From contig NZ_RQYL01000003.1 in assembly GCF_003860125.1 (NCBI RefSeq), positions 90,259 through 154,258 on the forward strand: 64,000 nucleotides of DNA, read 5' to 3'. Position 1 is the stretch's first letter; each line of letters starts with the position of its first letter. Of the stretch, positions 24,464 through 34,261 are shown one piece after another. The position numbers and the translations under genes are program-made. The notes under the pieces were generated by a model, which saw nothing but the letters and a program-made list of their open reading frames with translations, did not search any database and was not told the DNA's origin. Source of the stretch: Fretibacterium sp. OH1220_COT-178 (GTDB lineage: Bacteria > Synergistota > Synergistia > Synergistales > Aminobacteriaceae).

Positions 24464-26845
24464 GTGACTGACGAACGGCTGAGATCGGGGGAGGAGAGGG
24501 ACTTGGAGTCCGGCACGGCCGAATCCGTTCCCTCCTTTGCGGAGAAGGGGCTGTTTTCCGACAACGAGGCGATGAAGGCCATTTTGAGCTGCGTTCCGGA
24601 GCTCTCCGGGAACGATGAGCATCGGGAGATGGCGCTGCTCCGAGATTCCTTCCTGGAGCAGCTCCCCGAACAGTGCAGGACGGAGTCCGTCCGGACGGCT
24701 TGGAGAGAGCTTTGGGCCAAGGCACTGACCTTTTTCTCCTCCTCGCAGATGCATCGCCTGGGCAAAGCCTTTGTCTTCGCCGCCAGGGCACATGCCGACC
24801 AGAAACGGATAGCGGGAGATCCCTATGTTCTCCACACCCTGAGCACGGCTTCGATCCTGGCCGAGATGCAGTTGGACTTGGCCACCCTCACCGCAGCCCT
24901 TCTCCACGATGTTCTGGAGGACACCCCCACCCCCCCCGAGGAGCTGGGAGCCGCTTTTGGGGAGGATGTGCTGACCCTCGTCGGCGGGGTGACGAAACTG
25001 GGCAAGCTGCCCTTCATGTCCGTGGAGGGGTATCAGGCGGAGAATCTGCGCAAGATGTTCATCGTGATGGCCCGGGACATCCGGGTCGTCCTGATCAAGC
25101 TTGCGGACAGGCTGCACAATATGAGGACTCTCGGAGCCCTCCGGCGCGACAAGCAGGAGCGCATCGCACGGGAGACGCTCGAGATCTTCGCGCCGCTCGC
25201 GCATCGTCTGGGAATCTACCAGATCAAACGGGACCTCGAAGACCTGTCCTTCCGCTACCTCCAGCCGGAGGTCTACACCGAGATCCGACGCAAGGCCAAG
25301 AGGAAACTGCCGGAGATGGAGGGGATCATCCAGAAGGGGATAGAAGCGTTGGAGTCCCGTCTGGCGAGGGAGGGCATTCCCTGTAAAATCAAGGGCAGGG
25401 CCAAGCACTATTACAGTATTTACGAGAAGATGCAGCGCAAGAAGCTCTCCATGGACGAGCTGTACGATATCCTCGCGATTCGCGTTCTGGTGGAGGATGT
25501 GTCCACCTGCTACGCTGTGCTTGGCATCGTGCATTCCCTCTGGGTTCCCATCCCCGGCCAGTTCGACGACTACATCGCCACCCCCAAGAGCAACATGTAT
25601 CAGTCGCTGCATACCACGGTCATGGCCTTTGGAGCTCCTATGGAGGTGCAGATCCGGACCCATGATATGAATCGCCTGGCGGAGTACGGCATAGCCGCCC
25701 ACTGGCTCTACAAATCCAAGGGGGGGACCGCCGACAGCCTGGACACCAGGCTGATGTGGGTCCGTCAGGCTCTGGAGGGGGGACCGGAGGAGGGGCATGA
25801 TCCCGAGGAGTTTCTGGAGCTTCTGAAGAGCGATGTCCTGGCCTCGGAGGTCTACGTGTTCACTCCGCAGGGCAAGCCGCTGGTGCTTCCCAACGGGGCC
25901 ACGACGATCGACTTCGCCTACGCCGTCCATACGGAGGTGGGGAATCACTGTGTGGGTGCGATGATCAACAGCCGTATCGTTCCTCTGAACACGCAGCTGA
26001 ACAACGGCGATATCGTGAAGATCATCACCTCGCCTCAGGGGTCCCCGTCCCGGGACTGGCTGAAGATCGCGCGGAGCAGCAAGACCCGGAGCAAGATCCG
26101 CAATTTCTTCCGTCAGGCGGAAAAAACGGACAGAGAGGAAAAACTGGCCCGGGGATGGGAGGGCCTCGAACGCGAGCTGCGCAAGAGGGGGATTGCGGTC
26201 GAAAACCAGGAGGACTTCTCCCCCGCCCTGAACAAGGTCGCTCGAGACCTGGGGCTGGCCGGAAAGGAGGATCTTCTGGTCTCGATCGGTGCGGGATCCT
26301 CCGGCCCCAGCACGGTCGCGCAGAAATTGGCGTTGGCCTACCTCCAGCAGCGCCATCCGGCAGACGACATCTCGAAACTGGTCAAGGAACACACGGCGGC
26401 CCAAAAGTCGGACTCCGACATCGTGGTCGAGGGGGCCGGAGGCGTCTGGGTGGTTCTGGCCAACTGCTGCGATCCGGTCCCGGGCGACGCTATTGTGGGG
26501 TATTCGACCCGGACACGCGGCATTACGGTGCATCGCCTGGATTGCCCCAACATCCTGAACGCGCAGATGGGGCGGGTGGTTCAGGTTTCCTGGGGCCGTC
26601 CCTCCGGCAAGCTTTATACCGCCCGGCTGAGAGCTGAGGCCCTGGACCGGTCCAACCTCATCCGCGATGCGGCTCAGGCGATCGGCCAGGAGGGGGGCAG
26701 CATCTACGGAATCAAGGCGACGACGGTGGGCAACAGTCTGATGCGAATGAAGATCGAGCTGAAGGTGAAGGATGTGGAGCACCTCTACTCGATCATTGCC
26801 AAGCTGAACGGCATCAAGGGGATGCTGGAGGTCACGAGGGGGTAG
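24464..26845 (+). CDS. rel: Bifunctional (p)ppGpp synthetase/hydrolase (Rel/SpoT)
   Basis: 793 residues. There is an unusual N-terminal extension of about 90 residues. The HD hydrolase domain has '[12 protein letters not shown]' and '[10 protein letters not shown]' near residue 148, so hydrolysis should be active. The synthetase domain has '[16 protein letters not shown]' and '[14 protein letters not shown]' near residue 380. TGS domain near 463 ('[31 protein letters not shown]', in parts). A CC region with 'NCCDPVPGD' and a C-terminal ACT domain (about 720-793) follow. It controls the stringent response. GTG start with a GGAGGAGGGG site. Followed 5 bases later by dtd. Confidence 0.94.
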   Translation: MTDERLRSGEERDLESGTAESVPSFAEKGLFSDNEAMKAILSCVPELSGNDEHREMALLRDSFLEQLPEQCRTESVRTAWRELWAKALTFFSSSQMHRLGKAFVFAARAHADQKRIAGDPYVLHTLSTASILAEMQLDLATLTAALLHDVLEDTPTPPEELGAAFGEDVLTLVGGVTKLGKLPFMSVEGYQAENLRKMFIVMARDIRVVLIKLADRLHNMRTLGALRRDKQERIARETLEIFAPLAHRLGIYQIKRDLEDLSFRYLQPEVYTEIRRKAKRKLPEMEGIIQKGIEALESRLAREGIPCKIKGRAKHYYSIYEKMQRKKLSMDELYDILAIRVLVEDVSTCYAVLGIVHSLWVPIPGQFDDYIATPKSNMYQSLHTTVMAFGAPMEVQIRTHDMNRLAEYGIAAHWLYKSKGGTADSLDTRLMWVRQALEGGPEEGHDPEEFLELLKSDVLASEVYVFTPQGKPLVLPNGATTIDFAYAVHTEVGNHCVGAMINSRIVPLNTQLNNGDIVKIITSPQGSPSRDWLKIARSSKTRSKIRNFFRQAEKTDREEKLARGWEGLERELRKRGIAVENQEDFSPALNKVARDLGLAGKEDLLVSIGAGSSGPSTVAQKLALAYLQQRHPADDISKLVKEHTAAQKSDSDIVVEGAGGVWVVLANCCDPVPGDAIVGYSTRTRGITVHRLDCPNILNAQMGRVVQVSWGRPSGKLYTARLRAEALDRSNLIRDAAQAIGQEGGSIYGIKATTVGNSLMRMKIELKVKDVEHLYSIIAKLNGIKGMLEVTRG

Positions 26846-26850
26846 GCTTC

Positions 26851-27294
26851 ATGCGGGCGGTGGTTCAGAGGGTTCTGCGGGCGAGCGTCTCCGTGGAAGG
26901 GGAGACGGTCTCGCAAATCGGCCCTGGGCTTTGCGTGCTTCTTGGGGTCGGGGATGGGGATACGGAGGAGGATGCCGACTGGCTCGCCGAAAAACTCGTC
27001 AACCTGAGGATATTCGAGGACGACGAAGGACGGATGAATCGGTCGCTCCTCGACGTCGGCGGAGCGGCGCTCCTGATCTCCCAATTCACCCTCTACGGGG
27101 ACTGTCGCAAGGGCAGGCGCCCTTCCTTTGTGGCTGCCGCCGCCCCCGACGAGGGAAGGCGGCTGTACGACTATTTCGTCCGGCGGGTCGAGGCCTGTGC
27201 CGTGAAGACGGCTTGCGGGGTTTTTGGTGCTCATATGGGGATCGAGCTCTTGAACGACGGGCCGGTCACCTTGATTTTGGACACCCGCAAATAA
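26851..27294 (+). CDS. dtd: D-aminoacyl-tRNA deacylase
   Basis: 147 residues, the normal length. The paired active-site motifs of Dtd are visible: '[17 protein letters not shown]' and the cross-subunit 'NDGPVTLIL' (GP motif, here GPVT). It removes D-amino acids, and also glycine from tRNA-Ala, from mischarged tRNAs. It lies directly behind rel, a common pairing in many bacteria. Confidence 0.94.
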   Translation: MRAVVQRVLRASVSVEGETVSQIGPGLCVLLGVGDGDTEEDADWLAEKLVNLRIFEDDEGRMNRSLLDVGGAALLISQFTLYGDCRKGRRPSFVAAAAPDEGRRLYDYFVRRVEACAVKTACGVFGAHMGIELLNDGPVTLILDTRK

Positions 27295-27336
27295 AATTTT
27301 TCGCCATTCTCTTATGGCAGGGGGGCGTGATCGACG

Positions 27337-27966
27337 GTGCAGTACAAGCGTTTTCCGCTGGGCGGACTCTGGACCAACGGCTATCTTTTCTGGGACGAAA
27401 AGGGGCGGGCATTTTTCGTCGACCCCGGCGGAGAGGCCCGGGAGGTCCTGGATTTCGTCGGGGATAAAGGGCTGGAACTGAAGGCGGTGCTCCTGACGCA
27501 TGGGCATCTGGACCATATTGTGGGCGTGCGGGATTTTCTGCCCTTTGTTGGCGGCGAGATCTACATCTCGACCGGTGACGCCGGGATGCTCCGCCATCCC
27601 CCGGAAGCGATGCAGGTTGCCCTCAGGATGCGCTGCGACGGTGTTGCGGATTTTCACGAGGTCTCCGAGGGCATGGAGCTCGTGGTGGGGGACCTTCGCA
27701 TTGAGGTTCTGGAGACGCCGGGACACACTCCGGGGGGAGTGTGTTATCTTATACGGGAGGGCGATGAAAGCATCCTGGTCTCGGGGGACACCCTTTTTGC
27801 CCAAAGCGTGGGAAGAACCGATCTGCCCGGCGGGGATCAGGCCAAGCTCGACGATTCGCTCCGGAGACTTTCCTCGCTTCCGGACGCGCTGCGAGTCCTT
27901 CCGGGTCACGGTCCGGAGACGACGATCGGAAAAGAGCGTCGTCACAATCCCTTCTGGCCAGTCTGA
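27337..27966 (+). CDS. MBL-fold metallo-hydrolase (glyoxalase II-like)
   Basis: 209 residues. Metal motif 'THGHLDHIVG', then 'TPGHTPGG', 'VSGDTLFAQSVGRTDLPGGD' and 'VLPGHGPETTIG' define the YcbL/glyoxalase-II-like branch. Substrate is unknown; hydroxyacylglutathione hydrolase itself is longer. GTG start at 27337 with GGGGGG upstream. It closes the rel-dtd unit. This three-gene order is widespread, which supports co-transcription. Confidence 0.88.
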   Translation: MQYKRFPLGGLWTNGYLFWDEKGRAFFVDPGGEAREVLDFVGDKGLELKAVLLTHGHLDHIVGVRDFLPFVGGEIYISTGDAGMLRHPPEAMQVALRMRCDGVADFHEVSEGMELVVGDLRIEVLETPGHTPGGVCYLIREGDESILVSGDTLFAQSVGRTDLPGGDQAKLDDSLRRLSSLPDALRVLPGHGPETTIGKERRHNPFWPV

Positions 27967-28062
27967 GGACGCGTTTCGCCGGAAAGGCCGAGCCCCTCAC
28001 GAACGGTTTCTCCGTCCGACAGGCCGTTGGACAGATTCAGAAAATGCGGGTGATGAGTAAGC

Positions 28063-29118
28063 ATGTTCAAGTACCTATCCGGAATATTGGGGCTTGATGT
28101 AGGAATAGATCTGGGATCGGCAAATATCGTGGTCTACGTCAAGGAGAAGGGAATCGTGCTCAGCGAGCCCTCCACGGTTGCGGTGCGCAAGCTGCCGCGT
28201 GGGGGAGGGCTCGAGGTCATTGCCGTGGGGCGCGAGGCCAAGGCGATGGCGGGAAAGACGCCTGCGGGGGTCGAGGCGATATGGCCTCTGCAGGACGGAG
28301 TTATCGCGAACTTCGACATGACGGAGGAACTGATCCGCTATTGTCTGCGCAGAGCCAAGGGGGGCGGCTCCTTCATGGCCCATCCGCGCGTGGTCATCTC
28401 CGTCCCGGCCGAGGTCACGGAGGTGGAGCGCAAGGCCGTGGTGGACGCCACCCTCGGTGCCGGGGCCAGCGAGGCCTATGTCGTGGACGAGCCCATTTCG
28501 GCGGCATTGGGCGTAGGGCTGCCGATCGACAAACCTCGCGGTTGTATGATCATCGATGTAGGAGGGGGAACGAGCGAGGTCTCGGTGATCTCCCTCGGGG
28601 GCATCGTCGTGACGAGCTCCCTCAGAACTGCGGGCAAGGTGATGGACAACGCCATCGTGGCCATGTTGCGCCAACGCTATGCCCTTCTGATCGGCGAGAC
28701 GACGGCCGAGGAGGTCAAGAACACGATCGGGTCCGCATTGCCCCTGTCCCCCGAGCTGGAGATGGCCGTCAAGGGGAGGGACCTCTCCGACGGGCTGCCG
28801 AAGGTCGACACGGTATCCTCCGTCGAGGTTCGCGAGGCCCTCGATCCGATCTTTCTGGGGATCGAGGACATGGTCAAGGTCGCGCTTGAAAAAACCCCTC
28901 CCGAGCTGGCCAAGGATATCGTCGATCAGGGGATTGTCCTCTCCGGAGGGGTCGCCCTCATGCGCGGTTTTGCGGAACGGCTCTCCAGGGCGATCAACAC
29001 CCCCGTCATCGTGGCGGAGAAACCCCTCTATTCGGTGGCCCTGGGGGTGGGCAAAATTCTGGACAATCTGGGGGCCATGCGCCGGGTCCTGATGTCCGTG
29101 GAGCGAGGGTCCCGCTGA
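28063..29118 (+). CDS. mreB: Rod-shape actin homologue MreB
   Basis: 351 residues of actin-like ATPase. Phosphate-1 'GIDLGSANIVVYVK', phosphate-2 'IIDVGGGTSEVSVISLGG', adenosine 'GIVLSGGVALMRGF' and the N-terminal amphipathic 'MFKYLSGILG' are present. It forms membrane filaments that guide elongasome movement. First gene of the mreBCD-PBP2-minCDE-rodA cluster. Confidence 0.95.
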   Translation: MFKYLSGILGLDVGIDLGSANIVVYVKEKGIVLSEPSTVAVRKLPRGGGLEVIAVGREAKAMAGKTPAGVEAIWPLQDGVIANFDMTEELIRYCLRRAKGGGSFMAHPRVVISVPAEVTEVERKAVVDATLGAGASEAYVVDEPISAALGVGLPIDKPRGCMIIDVGGGTSEVSVISLGGIVVTSSLRTAGKVMDNAIVAMLRQRYALLIGETTAEEVKNTIGSALPLSPELEMAVKGRDLSDGLPKVDTVSSVEVREALDPIFLGIEDMVKVALEKTPPELAKDIVDQGIVLSGGVALMRGFAERLSRAINTPVIVAEKPLYSVALGVGKILDNLGAMRRVLMSVERGSR

Positions 29119-29154
29119 AATCCTCCAGGCTGATGGCGGAGAGGGACATTTGCC

Positions 29155-29943
29155 ATGCTTGACCGGCGCCAGACCCTCGAGTGGATTCACGGCCTGACGG
29201 CTCTCATCCTGGGGCTAGTGCTGTTGGGCGTGGGCTCGAGCTTGGGCGTATCCAAAAAGGTCGTGGACCTGCTGGGAGGGATTCTTTCCGTCCCGGAATA
29301 TCCTGCCGTGCGTTTGCGCGGTTTTCTGGTGGATTGGTGGGGCTGGGCTCAAAATAAGACGGCACTTCAGCGCGAAATCGAACGCCTGAAGGACGAGAAC
29401 GCGAAGTTTCGAATTCTGGAGGCCGCGGTGGCGAACGAGCGTATTCGTGCCGATCTGGATGCGCGAATGGACGAGGCCAGGATTACCCTGCGGGCCCCCA
29501 TGTCCTGGTGGAACGAGGTGCGCATCGACAAGGGGGAAAAGGATCACATCTCCGTCGGGCTGCCGATATTTCAGAACGGCTATCTCGTGGGACGCATCAG
29601 TTCCGTGTCCCTTCTTTCCTCGTGGGCGGAACTTCTGACCTCGCCCTCCCTGATGATTCCCGTGGTGATCGAGGAGACTCGGGAGCTGGGGGTGGTGGTC
29701 GGGGACGGGAACGGTTCGGTTCTGCTCAACTACATTCCTGCCGGGAGGGGCAACATGGCGGGGATGAAGATCAGCACGGCCCTGATCGGAGAACAATTAC
29801 CGCCGGGGCTCCCCGTCGGCTGGATCAAGGAGGAGCTGGAGTCCACGGGAGACGGCTATGCAACCTACCGCGTCGAGCCCGGCGCGGATCTCTCCAGGTT
29901 TTACGGTGTCTCCATTCTGAAGCCGACGGCGGGGGGGCGCTGA
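29155..29943 (+). CDS. mreC: Rod-shape protein MreC
   Basis: 262 residues. One N-terminal transmembrane helix (about residues 12-32), a coiled-coil segment around 'ALQREIERLKDENAKFRILEAA', and two beta-barrel domains with 'DKGEKDHISVGLPIFQNGYLVGRISSVS'. MreC is the periplasmic activator of PBP2 and RodA. Stop and mreD start overlap (TGATG). Confidence 0.92.
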   Translation: MLDRRQTLEWIHGLTALILGLVLLGVGSSLGVSKKVVDLLGGILSVPEYPAVRLRGFLVDWWGWAQNKTALQREIERLKDENAKFRILEAAVANERIRADLDARMDEARITLRAPMSWWNEVRIDKGEKDHISVGLPIFQNGYLVGRISSVSLLSSWAELLTSPSLMIPVVIEETRELGVVVGDGNGSVLLNYIPAGRGNMAGMKISTALIGEQLPPGLPVGWIKEELESTGDGYATYRVEPGADLSRFYGVSILKPTAGGR

Positions 29944-30398
29944 TGGTTTCCGCGTTGTTCTGGCTCCTGCAGGATTTGTTGACCGTACTTGTCTGGGGTA
30001 TGATGCAGGTCCCGGAGCTTTTTTTGTTGACGGTGGTCTACCGTCTGCTCTCCGAGGAGGGAGACGACCGCCTGTGGGCCATCTGGACGGCCTTTCTGGG
30101 GGGGCTTGTTTGGGATTTGCGCTGGATCGGGGTTCCCGGATTCTTTACCCTGGGGTATGTTTGCGTCGTCATGCTGGTTCTCTGGGTCTGGAACGCTTTG
30201 CCGGTTCAGGGGCGGACTCCTTTAATCGTCTTTGCTCTTCTGGAGGTCTCACAGTTGTTGCCCCCGCTTTTGCCCGTTTTGATTCTGGGGGGGGATACGG
30301 GAGGCGTATTTTTTGCTCTGCAGCAGCTGTTTGCCCTGCCTGGGGTGCTCCTGTGCGTCTATTTGTACTCGAAGCGTCTGAAGGAGCACCATGCCTGA
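29943..30398 (+). CDS. mreD: Rod-shape protein MreD
   Basis: 151 residues, almost wholly hydrophobic, with about five transmembrane segments. 'WAIWTAFLGGLVWDLRWIGVPGFFTLGYVCVVMLVLWV' (in parts) corresponds to the MreD 'G...Gl..D......G...l......' core. Position between mreC and PBP2 and the 1-base overlap with mreC support the assignment. It overlaps the PBP2 gene by 8 bases. Confidence 0.88.
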   Translation: MVSALFWLLQDLLTVLVWGMMQVPELFLLTVVYRLLSEEGDDRLWAIWTAFLGGLVWDLRWIGVPGFFTLGYVCVVMLVLWVWNALPVQGRTPLIVFALLEVSQLLPPLLPVLILGGDTGGVFFALQQLFALPGVLLCVYLYSKRLKEHHA

Positions 30399-32145
30399 AA
30401 TCAGAGATCTGCTCGACGATCGTCTGAAGATGCTGCTGGGGGGAATTTTTCTCTCTCTGCTCATCCTCTTGGGCGGTCTCTATTTTTTTCAGATTTTTCA
30501 CGGCGACAAATACGTGCGTCTGGCCTACAACAATCGGCTGCGGTTGATTCGCTTCTCCGCCCCCCGAGGGGAAATTTTCGACCGGCACGGGGTCCCTTTG
30601 GCCGTCAACGAGACGACGTTCAGCATCATGGGCTATCCTCTGGACCTCAACACGACGGAGAAGCTGGAACGGCTCAGCGGCATCCTGACCCGCCACGGCA
30701 TACCGATGACAGTGGAGGCCCTCGAGAGGACGATCCACCAGCAGCGGTGGGCTCCGTATCGCGTGATTCGCCTCGTCCCGAACCTGACGATGCCGCAGAT
30801 GGCGGCGTTGGTCGCCGACCCCGAGTTCCCCCGCGAGCTGTTCCCTCTTTCCGTGTGGAGACGGACCTATCCCGCCGGAGCCCTGGCGGCGAACATCCTG
30901 GGATACGTCGGGGAGATCTCGGAGGAGGAACTCAAGGCCAGTTCGGGAGGAGAATATTCGGGCGGAGACCTGATCGGCAAGAGCGGCATCGAGCGATCCT
31001 ATGAGGCCGAGCTGCGCGGGCTTGCCGGGGAAGAGGCGCTGGAGGTGGATGCCCGGGGGCGCAGGGTGCGTACTTTGGATTCCCGGGTTGCGATCAAGGG
31101 AGAGGATCTGCGGCTTACCCTGGACATGGGGGTCCAGAAGCTGGCGGTCGAATTGCTTGCGGGGCACAAGGGGGCCCTTGTGGCGATGGACGTCAAGACG
31201 GGGGCGATTCTTGCATTGGCCTCCTCGCCGACCTACGACAACAATCCCCTGGCCTGGGGAGTTTCCGGCAGGGAGTGGAGGGACATCACACGGGACCCCG
31301 CCAAGCCGATGCTGGACCGGAGCATCGCGGGGGTCTATCCCCCCGCATCGACGTTCAAGGCCCTTGTCGCTCTGGCCGCCCTGGAGGAAAATGTCGCTAC
31401 GACCTCGACGTCCTTCTTTTGCGGAGGGGCGCTTCGGCTGCCCTCCCGGACGTTTCGTTGCTGGAGGCGCAGCGGGCATGGTACGGTCAACGTGCTTTCG
31501 GCTCTGCAGCATTCCTGCGACGTTTATTTCTATCAGGTGGGGCTGAAGCTCGGGATCGATCGCCTGCTGAAGTGGTGCCGGGAATTTCGGCTGGGTGAGC
31601 CGACGGGCATTGACCTGCCGGGGGAGTCCTCGGGAACGATCGCGGGCCCGGAGTGGAAGAAGCGGCGCTTCAAGGAAAACTGGTATCAGGGGGATACGAT
31701 CAATTATTCGATCGGACAGGGGTATCTTCTCCTGACGCCCCTCCAGGTGGCCCGTATCTACGCGGCGGTCGCCAACGGAGGCAAACTGGTCTCGCCCTTT
31801 CTCTGCGACAGGGCCTACAGGGAGCCCGTGGATATGGGGATCGGCCGGGAATCCCTTTCGATCGTCCAAAAGGGCCTGGATTATGTCGTTCGTAAAGGAA
31901 CGGGTGCCAGGGCGGGCAAATTTGGGGTGACGGTCGCAGGAAAGACGGGGACGGCGCAGAATGCTCATGGGGACGACCACGCCTTGTTCGCCGGTTACGC
32001 TCCGGCCGACGATCCCAAATACGTCGCCGTCGTGGTGATCGAGGCGGGAAAACACGGCAGCAGCGTCGCCTCGCCGATTGTCGGAGAGCTCCTGGCTCAC
32101 ATCCTGAGCCACCCTGCCGGCGAGGGCGAAAATCAGGGGGATTGA
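30391..32145 (+). CDS. mrdA: Penicillin-binding protein 2, elongation transpeptidase
   Basis: 584 residues. A single N-terminal membrane anchor (about 15-37) and the pedestal start 'RLIRFSAPRGEIFDRHGVPLAVNE'. Transpeptidase motifs: Ser320-x-x-Lys323 in 'PASTFK', SxD/SxN region 'QHSCDVYFYQ', and 'KTGTAQ' at 518-523. It cross-links peptidoglycan during cell elongation together with RodA. Translationally coupled to mreD. Confidence 0.94.
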   Translation: MPEIRDLLDDRLKMLLGGIFLSLLILLGGLYFFQIFHGDKYVRLAYNNRLRLIRFSAPRGEIFDRHGVPLAVNETTFSIMGYPLDLNTTEKLERLSGILTRHGIPMTVEALERTIHQQRWAPYRVIRLVPNLTMPQMAALVADPEFPRELFPLSVWRRTYPAGALAANILGYVGEISEEELKASSGGEYSGGDLIGKSGIERSYEAELRGLAGEEALEVDARGRRVRTLDSRVAIKGEDLRLTLDMGVQKLAVELLAGHKGALVAMDVKTGAILALASSPTYDNNPLAWGVSGREWRDITRDPAKPMLDRSIAGVYPPASTFKALVALAALEENVATTSTSFFCGGALRLPSRTFRCWRRSGHGTVNVLSALQHSCDVYFYQVGLKLGIDRLLKWCREFRLGEPTGIDLPGESSGTIAGPEWKKRRFKENWYQGDTINYSIGQGYLLLTPLQVARIYAAVANGGKLVSPFLCDRAYREPVDMGIGRESLSIVQKGLDYVVRKGTGARAGKFGVTVAGKTGTAQNAHGDDHALFAGYAPADDPKYVAVVVIEAGKHGSSVASPIVGELLAHILSHPAGEGENQGD

Positions 32146-32147
32146 AA

Positions 32148-32858
32148 ATGGAGCACAAGGGTGTCGAAGTACAGGATCGGTCCTCTCCCATTCGGATGAA
32201 GGGGACGGGCTATGGTATTAGGATGCTCCTTCCCGAGTTCCCTTCCGAGGAGGATCTGCTGGATTTGTTGCAGCGGATTCCCCCGCAGGCCTATATTTTC
32301 CCCATAGGAGAGGGCGTGGTTCTGGACTTCCAATCCAGGCCTTGCTCGGAGGAGCTGCTGGTCAAGATTTTACAGTCCGTGGTCTGGCCGAGAGGCTTTA
32401 AGGTCCTGGCTTGGCTTTCCACGGACAGCCGGACCCGGGAGCGCCTGCGCAATGCGGGGCTGAGGACCGATGAACCCTCCTCCGTCTTGTCGTCCGTGGC
32501 CGCCGTGTCCGAGCGTCCGGAGACGCTGGTCCTCTACAACTCGCTGCGCTCCGGACAGAATATCGAGGCTCGCGGTGATGTTATCCTATGGGGACATCTG
32601 CATGTCGGGGCGGAGATTCTCGCCGCCGGCAGCGTCGTCGTTGCGGGGCGGCTCAAAGGACTTGTGCATGCCGGCAGCGAGGGCAGGGAGGATGTCTACG
32701 TCCTGGCCGGTTCCTTCGAGACCTCGCAGGTGCGGGTGGGCCATCGGCTTTGTTATGCCGACAACTCCATGAGCTGGTGGCAGAAACCCGTCTTGATCAC
32801 CCTTGAGGAGGAGAGGGTGGTCGTCAGGGAAAGCTCGTTTACGAGCGGGATGAATTGA
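32148..32858 (+). CDS. minC: Septum-site inhibitor MinC
   Basis: 236 residues. The C-terminal beta-helix domain 'LRSGQNIEARGDVILWGHLHVGAEILAAGSVVVAGRLKGLVHAG' (in parts) is the typical MinC repeat. The N-terminal domain is divergent, as is common. The ATG at 32148 is chosen over the TTG at 32142, because AGGGGG at 32135-32140 gives proper spacing only for the ATG. MinC blocks FtsZ polymerisation away from midcell. Confidence 0.9.
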   Translation: MEHKGVEVQDRSSPIRMKGTGYGIRMLLPEFPSEEDLLDLLQRIPPQAYIFPIGEGVVLDFQSRPCSEELLVKILQSVVWPRGFKVLAWLSTDSRTRERLRNAGLRTDEPSSVLSSVAAVSERPETLVLYNSLRSGQNIEARGDVILWGHLHVGAEILAAGSVVVAGRLKGLVHAGSEGREDVYVLAGSFETSQVRVGHRLCYADNSMSWWQKPVLITLEEERVVVRESSFTSGMN

Positions 32859-32927
32859 TCGGGGCCGAGGATCCGCCCCGATCTTCCGCAGAGGAGAAGT
32901 TTTGGGAAAGCGAATGGAGGGTTAGGA

Positions 32928-33731
32928 TTGGGAGCTCGAATCATAGTGGTCACCTCCGGTAAGGGAGGGGTCGGAAAGACGACGTCCACTGCGAACATAG
33001 CGGTTGCCCTGGCAAAATCCGGAAAAAAGGTCGTCGCCGTCGATGCGGACATCGGACTGCGCAATCTGGACGTCGTTATGGGACTCGAGAACAGGGTCGT
33101 CTTCAACTTCATCGATGTCATAGAGAAAAATTGTCGTTTGAATCAGGCTTTGGTGCGGGACAAAAGGGTGGAAAACCTCTTTTTGCTCCCCGCCGCCCAG
33201 ACGCGCACGAAAGACGCCGTCAATACGGAACAGATGATGGAGCTCTGCGCCCTTTTGAGGCCGGACTTCGATTTCGTGCTCCTGGACTGTCCCGCGGGCA
33301 TCGAGGGAGGATTCAAAAATGCCGCCGCGGGGGCCGATGAGGCCCTTGTGGTTACGACGCCCGAGGTTCCCTCCGTCCGGGATGCGGACCGGATCATCGG
33401 AATGCTCGAGTCCATGGGGAAATCCCCGATCCGGCTGATCATCAACCGTTTTCGTGCCAACATGGTGCAGGACGGCGATATGCTGGCGCGAGAGGATATC
33501 CTCGATATCCTCTCCATCAAGCTGATCGGCATCGTCCCCGAGGACGACGGGGTGATAAAATCGTCAAATCGCGGCGAACCGCTCACCTTTGGCCTGAATT
33601 CTCCCGCCGCTCAGGCGTATGCCAACATTGCCGAGCGTCTTCAGGGGCGAGACGTCCCTCTCATGGAGCTGGATGTAGGCGGCGCGCGAGGTTTTCTTTC
33701 TCAGATCAAGCGCTTTTTCCGTTTGCGCTAG
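32928..33731 (+). CDS. minD: Septum-site ATPase MinD
   Basis: 267 residues. Deviant Walker A 'TSGKGGVGKTTSTANIA', switch 'VDADIGLRNLDVVMGLENRVVFNFIDVIE' (in parts), 'LLDCPAGIEGGFKNA' and a C-terminal amphipathic membrane-targeting helix 'GFLSQIKRFFRLR'. TTG start with GGAGG 7 bases upstream. It recruits MinC to the membrane and is stimulated by MinE. Confidence 0.95.
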   Translation: MGARIIVVTSGKGGVGKTTSTANIAVALAKSGKKVVAVDADIGLRNLDVVMGLENRVVFNFIDVIEKNCRLNQALVRDKRVENLFLLPAAQTRTKDAVNTEQMMELCALLRPDFDFVLLDCPAGIEGGFKNAAAGADEALVVTTPEVPSVRDADRIIGMLESMGKSPIRLIINRFRANMVQDGDMLAREDILDILSIKLIGIVPEDDGVIKSSNRGEPLTFGLNSPAAQAYANIAERLQGRDVPLMELDVGGARGFLSQIKRFFRLR

Positions 33732-33891
33732 TCCTGAGGGTCGCCTCGTCCTCTGCTTGGCGGCTTGTCGGAATAGCCCTGTCTGAGGCGGCGGTGCGGC
33801 CGCTGAGGAATATGGCTTTTTACGTTCCTTCAAGTAAGGGACTCGACTGACTTCTACCTGCGATTTTTTTGAAAAGAGGGAGAGATAGACC

Positions 33892-34233
33892 GTGGAGTTC
33901 TTAAAAAGACTGTTCGGGGGAGGGACCTGCGATTCGGCCCAGAGGGCCAGGGACCGCCTTCGTATCGTTCTGATACATGATCGTACCGACATATCCCCGC
34001 AGTTGCTCGAGAATCTCAGGATGGAGATGATCGGGGTCCTGACCAAATATATGGATATCGACACGAACAAGATCGAGCTGGATTTGGACAGGGACGAGCA
34101 GGCCGTGGCCCTCGTGGCGAACATCCCCGTTCTGAGGATCAAACGGGGTGGAGGAGCGGCGGAGGAAGAGCTGCCGGCCAGGCCGAGTTCCCGCCCCGAA
34201 GGGGAGAGATCCGGCAAAAAGAAGCATCGCTGA
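33892..34233 (+). CDS. minE: Division-site topological factor MinE
   Basis: 113 residues. The N-terminal membrane/MinD-binding segment 'FLKRLFGGG' and 'SAQRARDRLRIVLIHDRTDISPQLLENLRMEMIGVLTKYMDID' (in parts) are classical MinE. A polar C-terminal tail of about 25 residues extends beyond the usual end. GTG start with GAGAGA upstream. A 160-base gap separates it from minD, larger than elsewhere in the cluster. Confidence 0.92.
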   Translation: MEFLKRLFGGGTCDSAQRARDRLRIVLIHDRTDISPQLLENLRMEMIGVLTKYMDIDTNKIELDLDRDEQAVALVANIPVLRIKRGGGAAEEELPARPSSRPEGERSGKKKHR

Positions 34234-34261
34234 GGAAGGGGCCGCAGATTTTTTGCGTTGA

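Noticed and set aside
22700..26782. A 1360-codon minus-strand open frame
   Set aside because: It is the antisense shadow of recJ, rel and the gap between them; composition is typical of the reverse frame of G+C-rich genes and no domain is visible.
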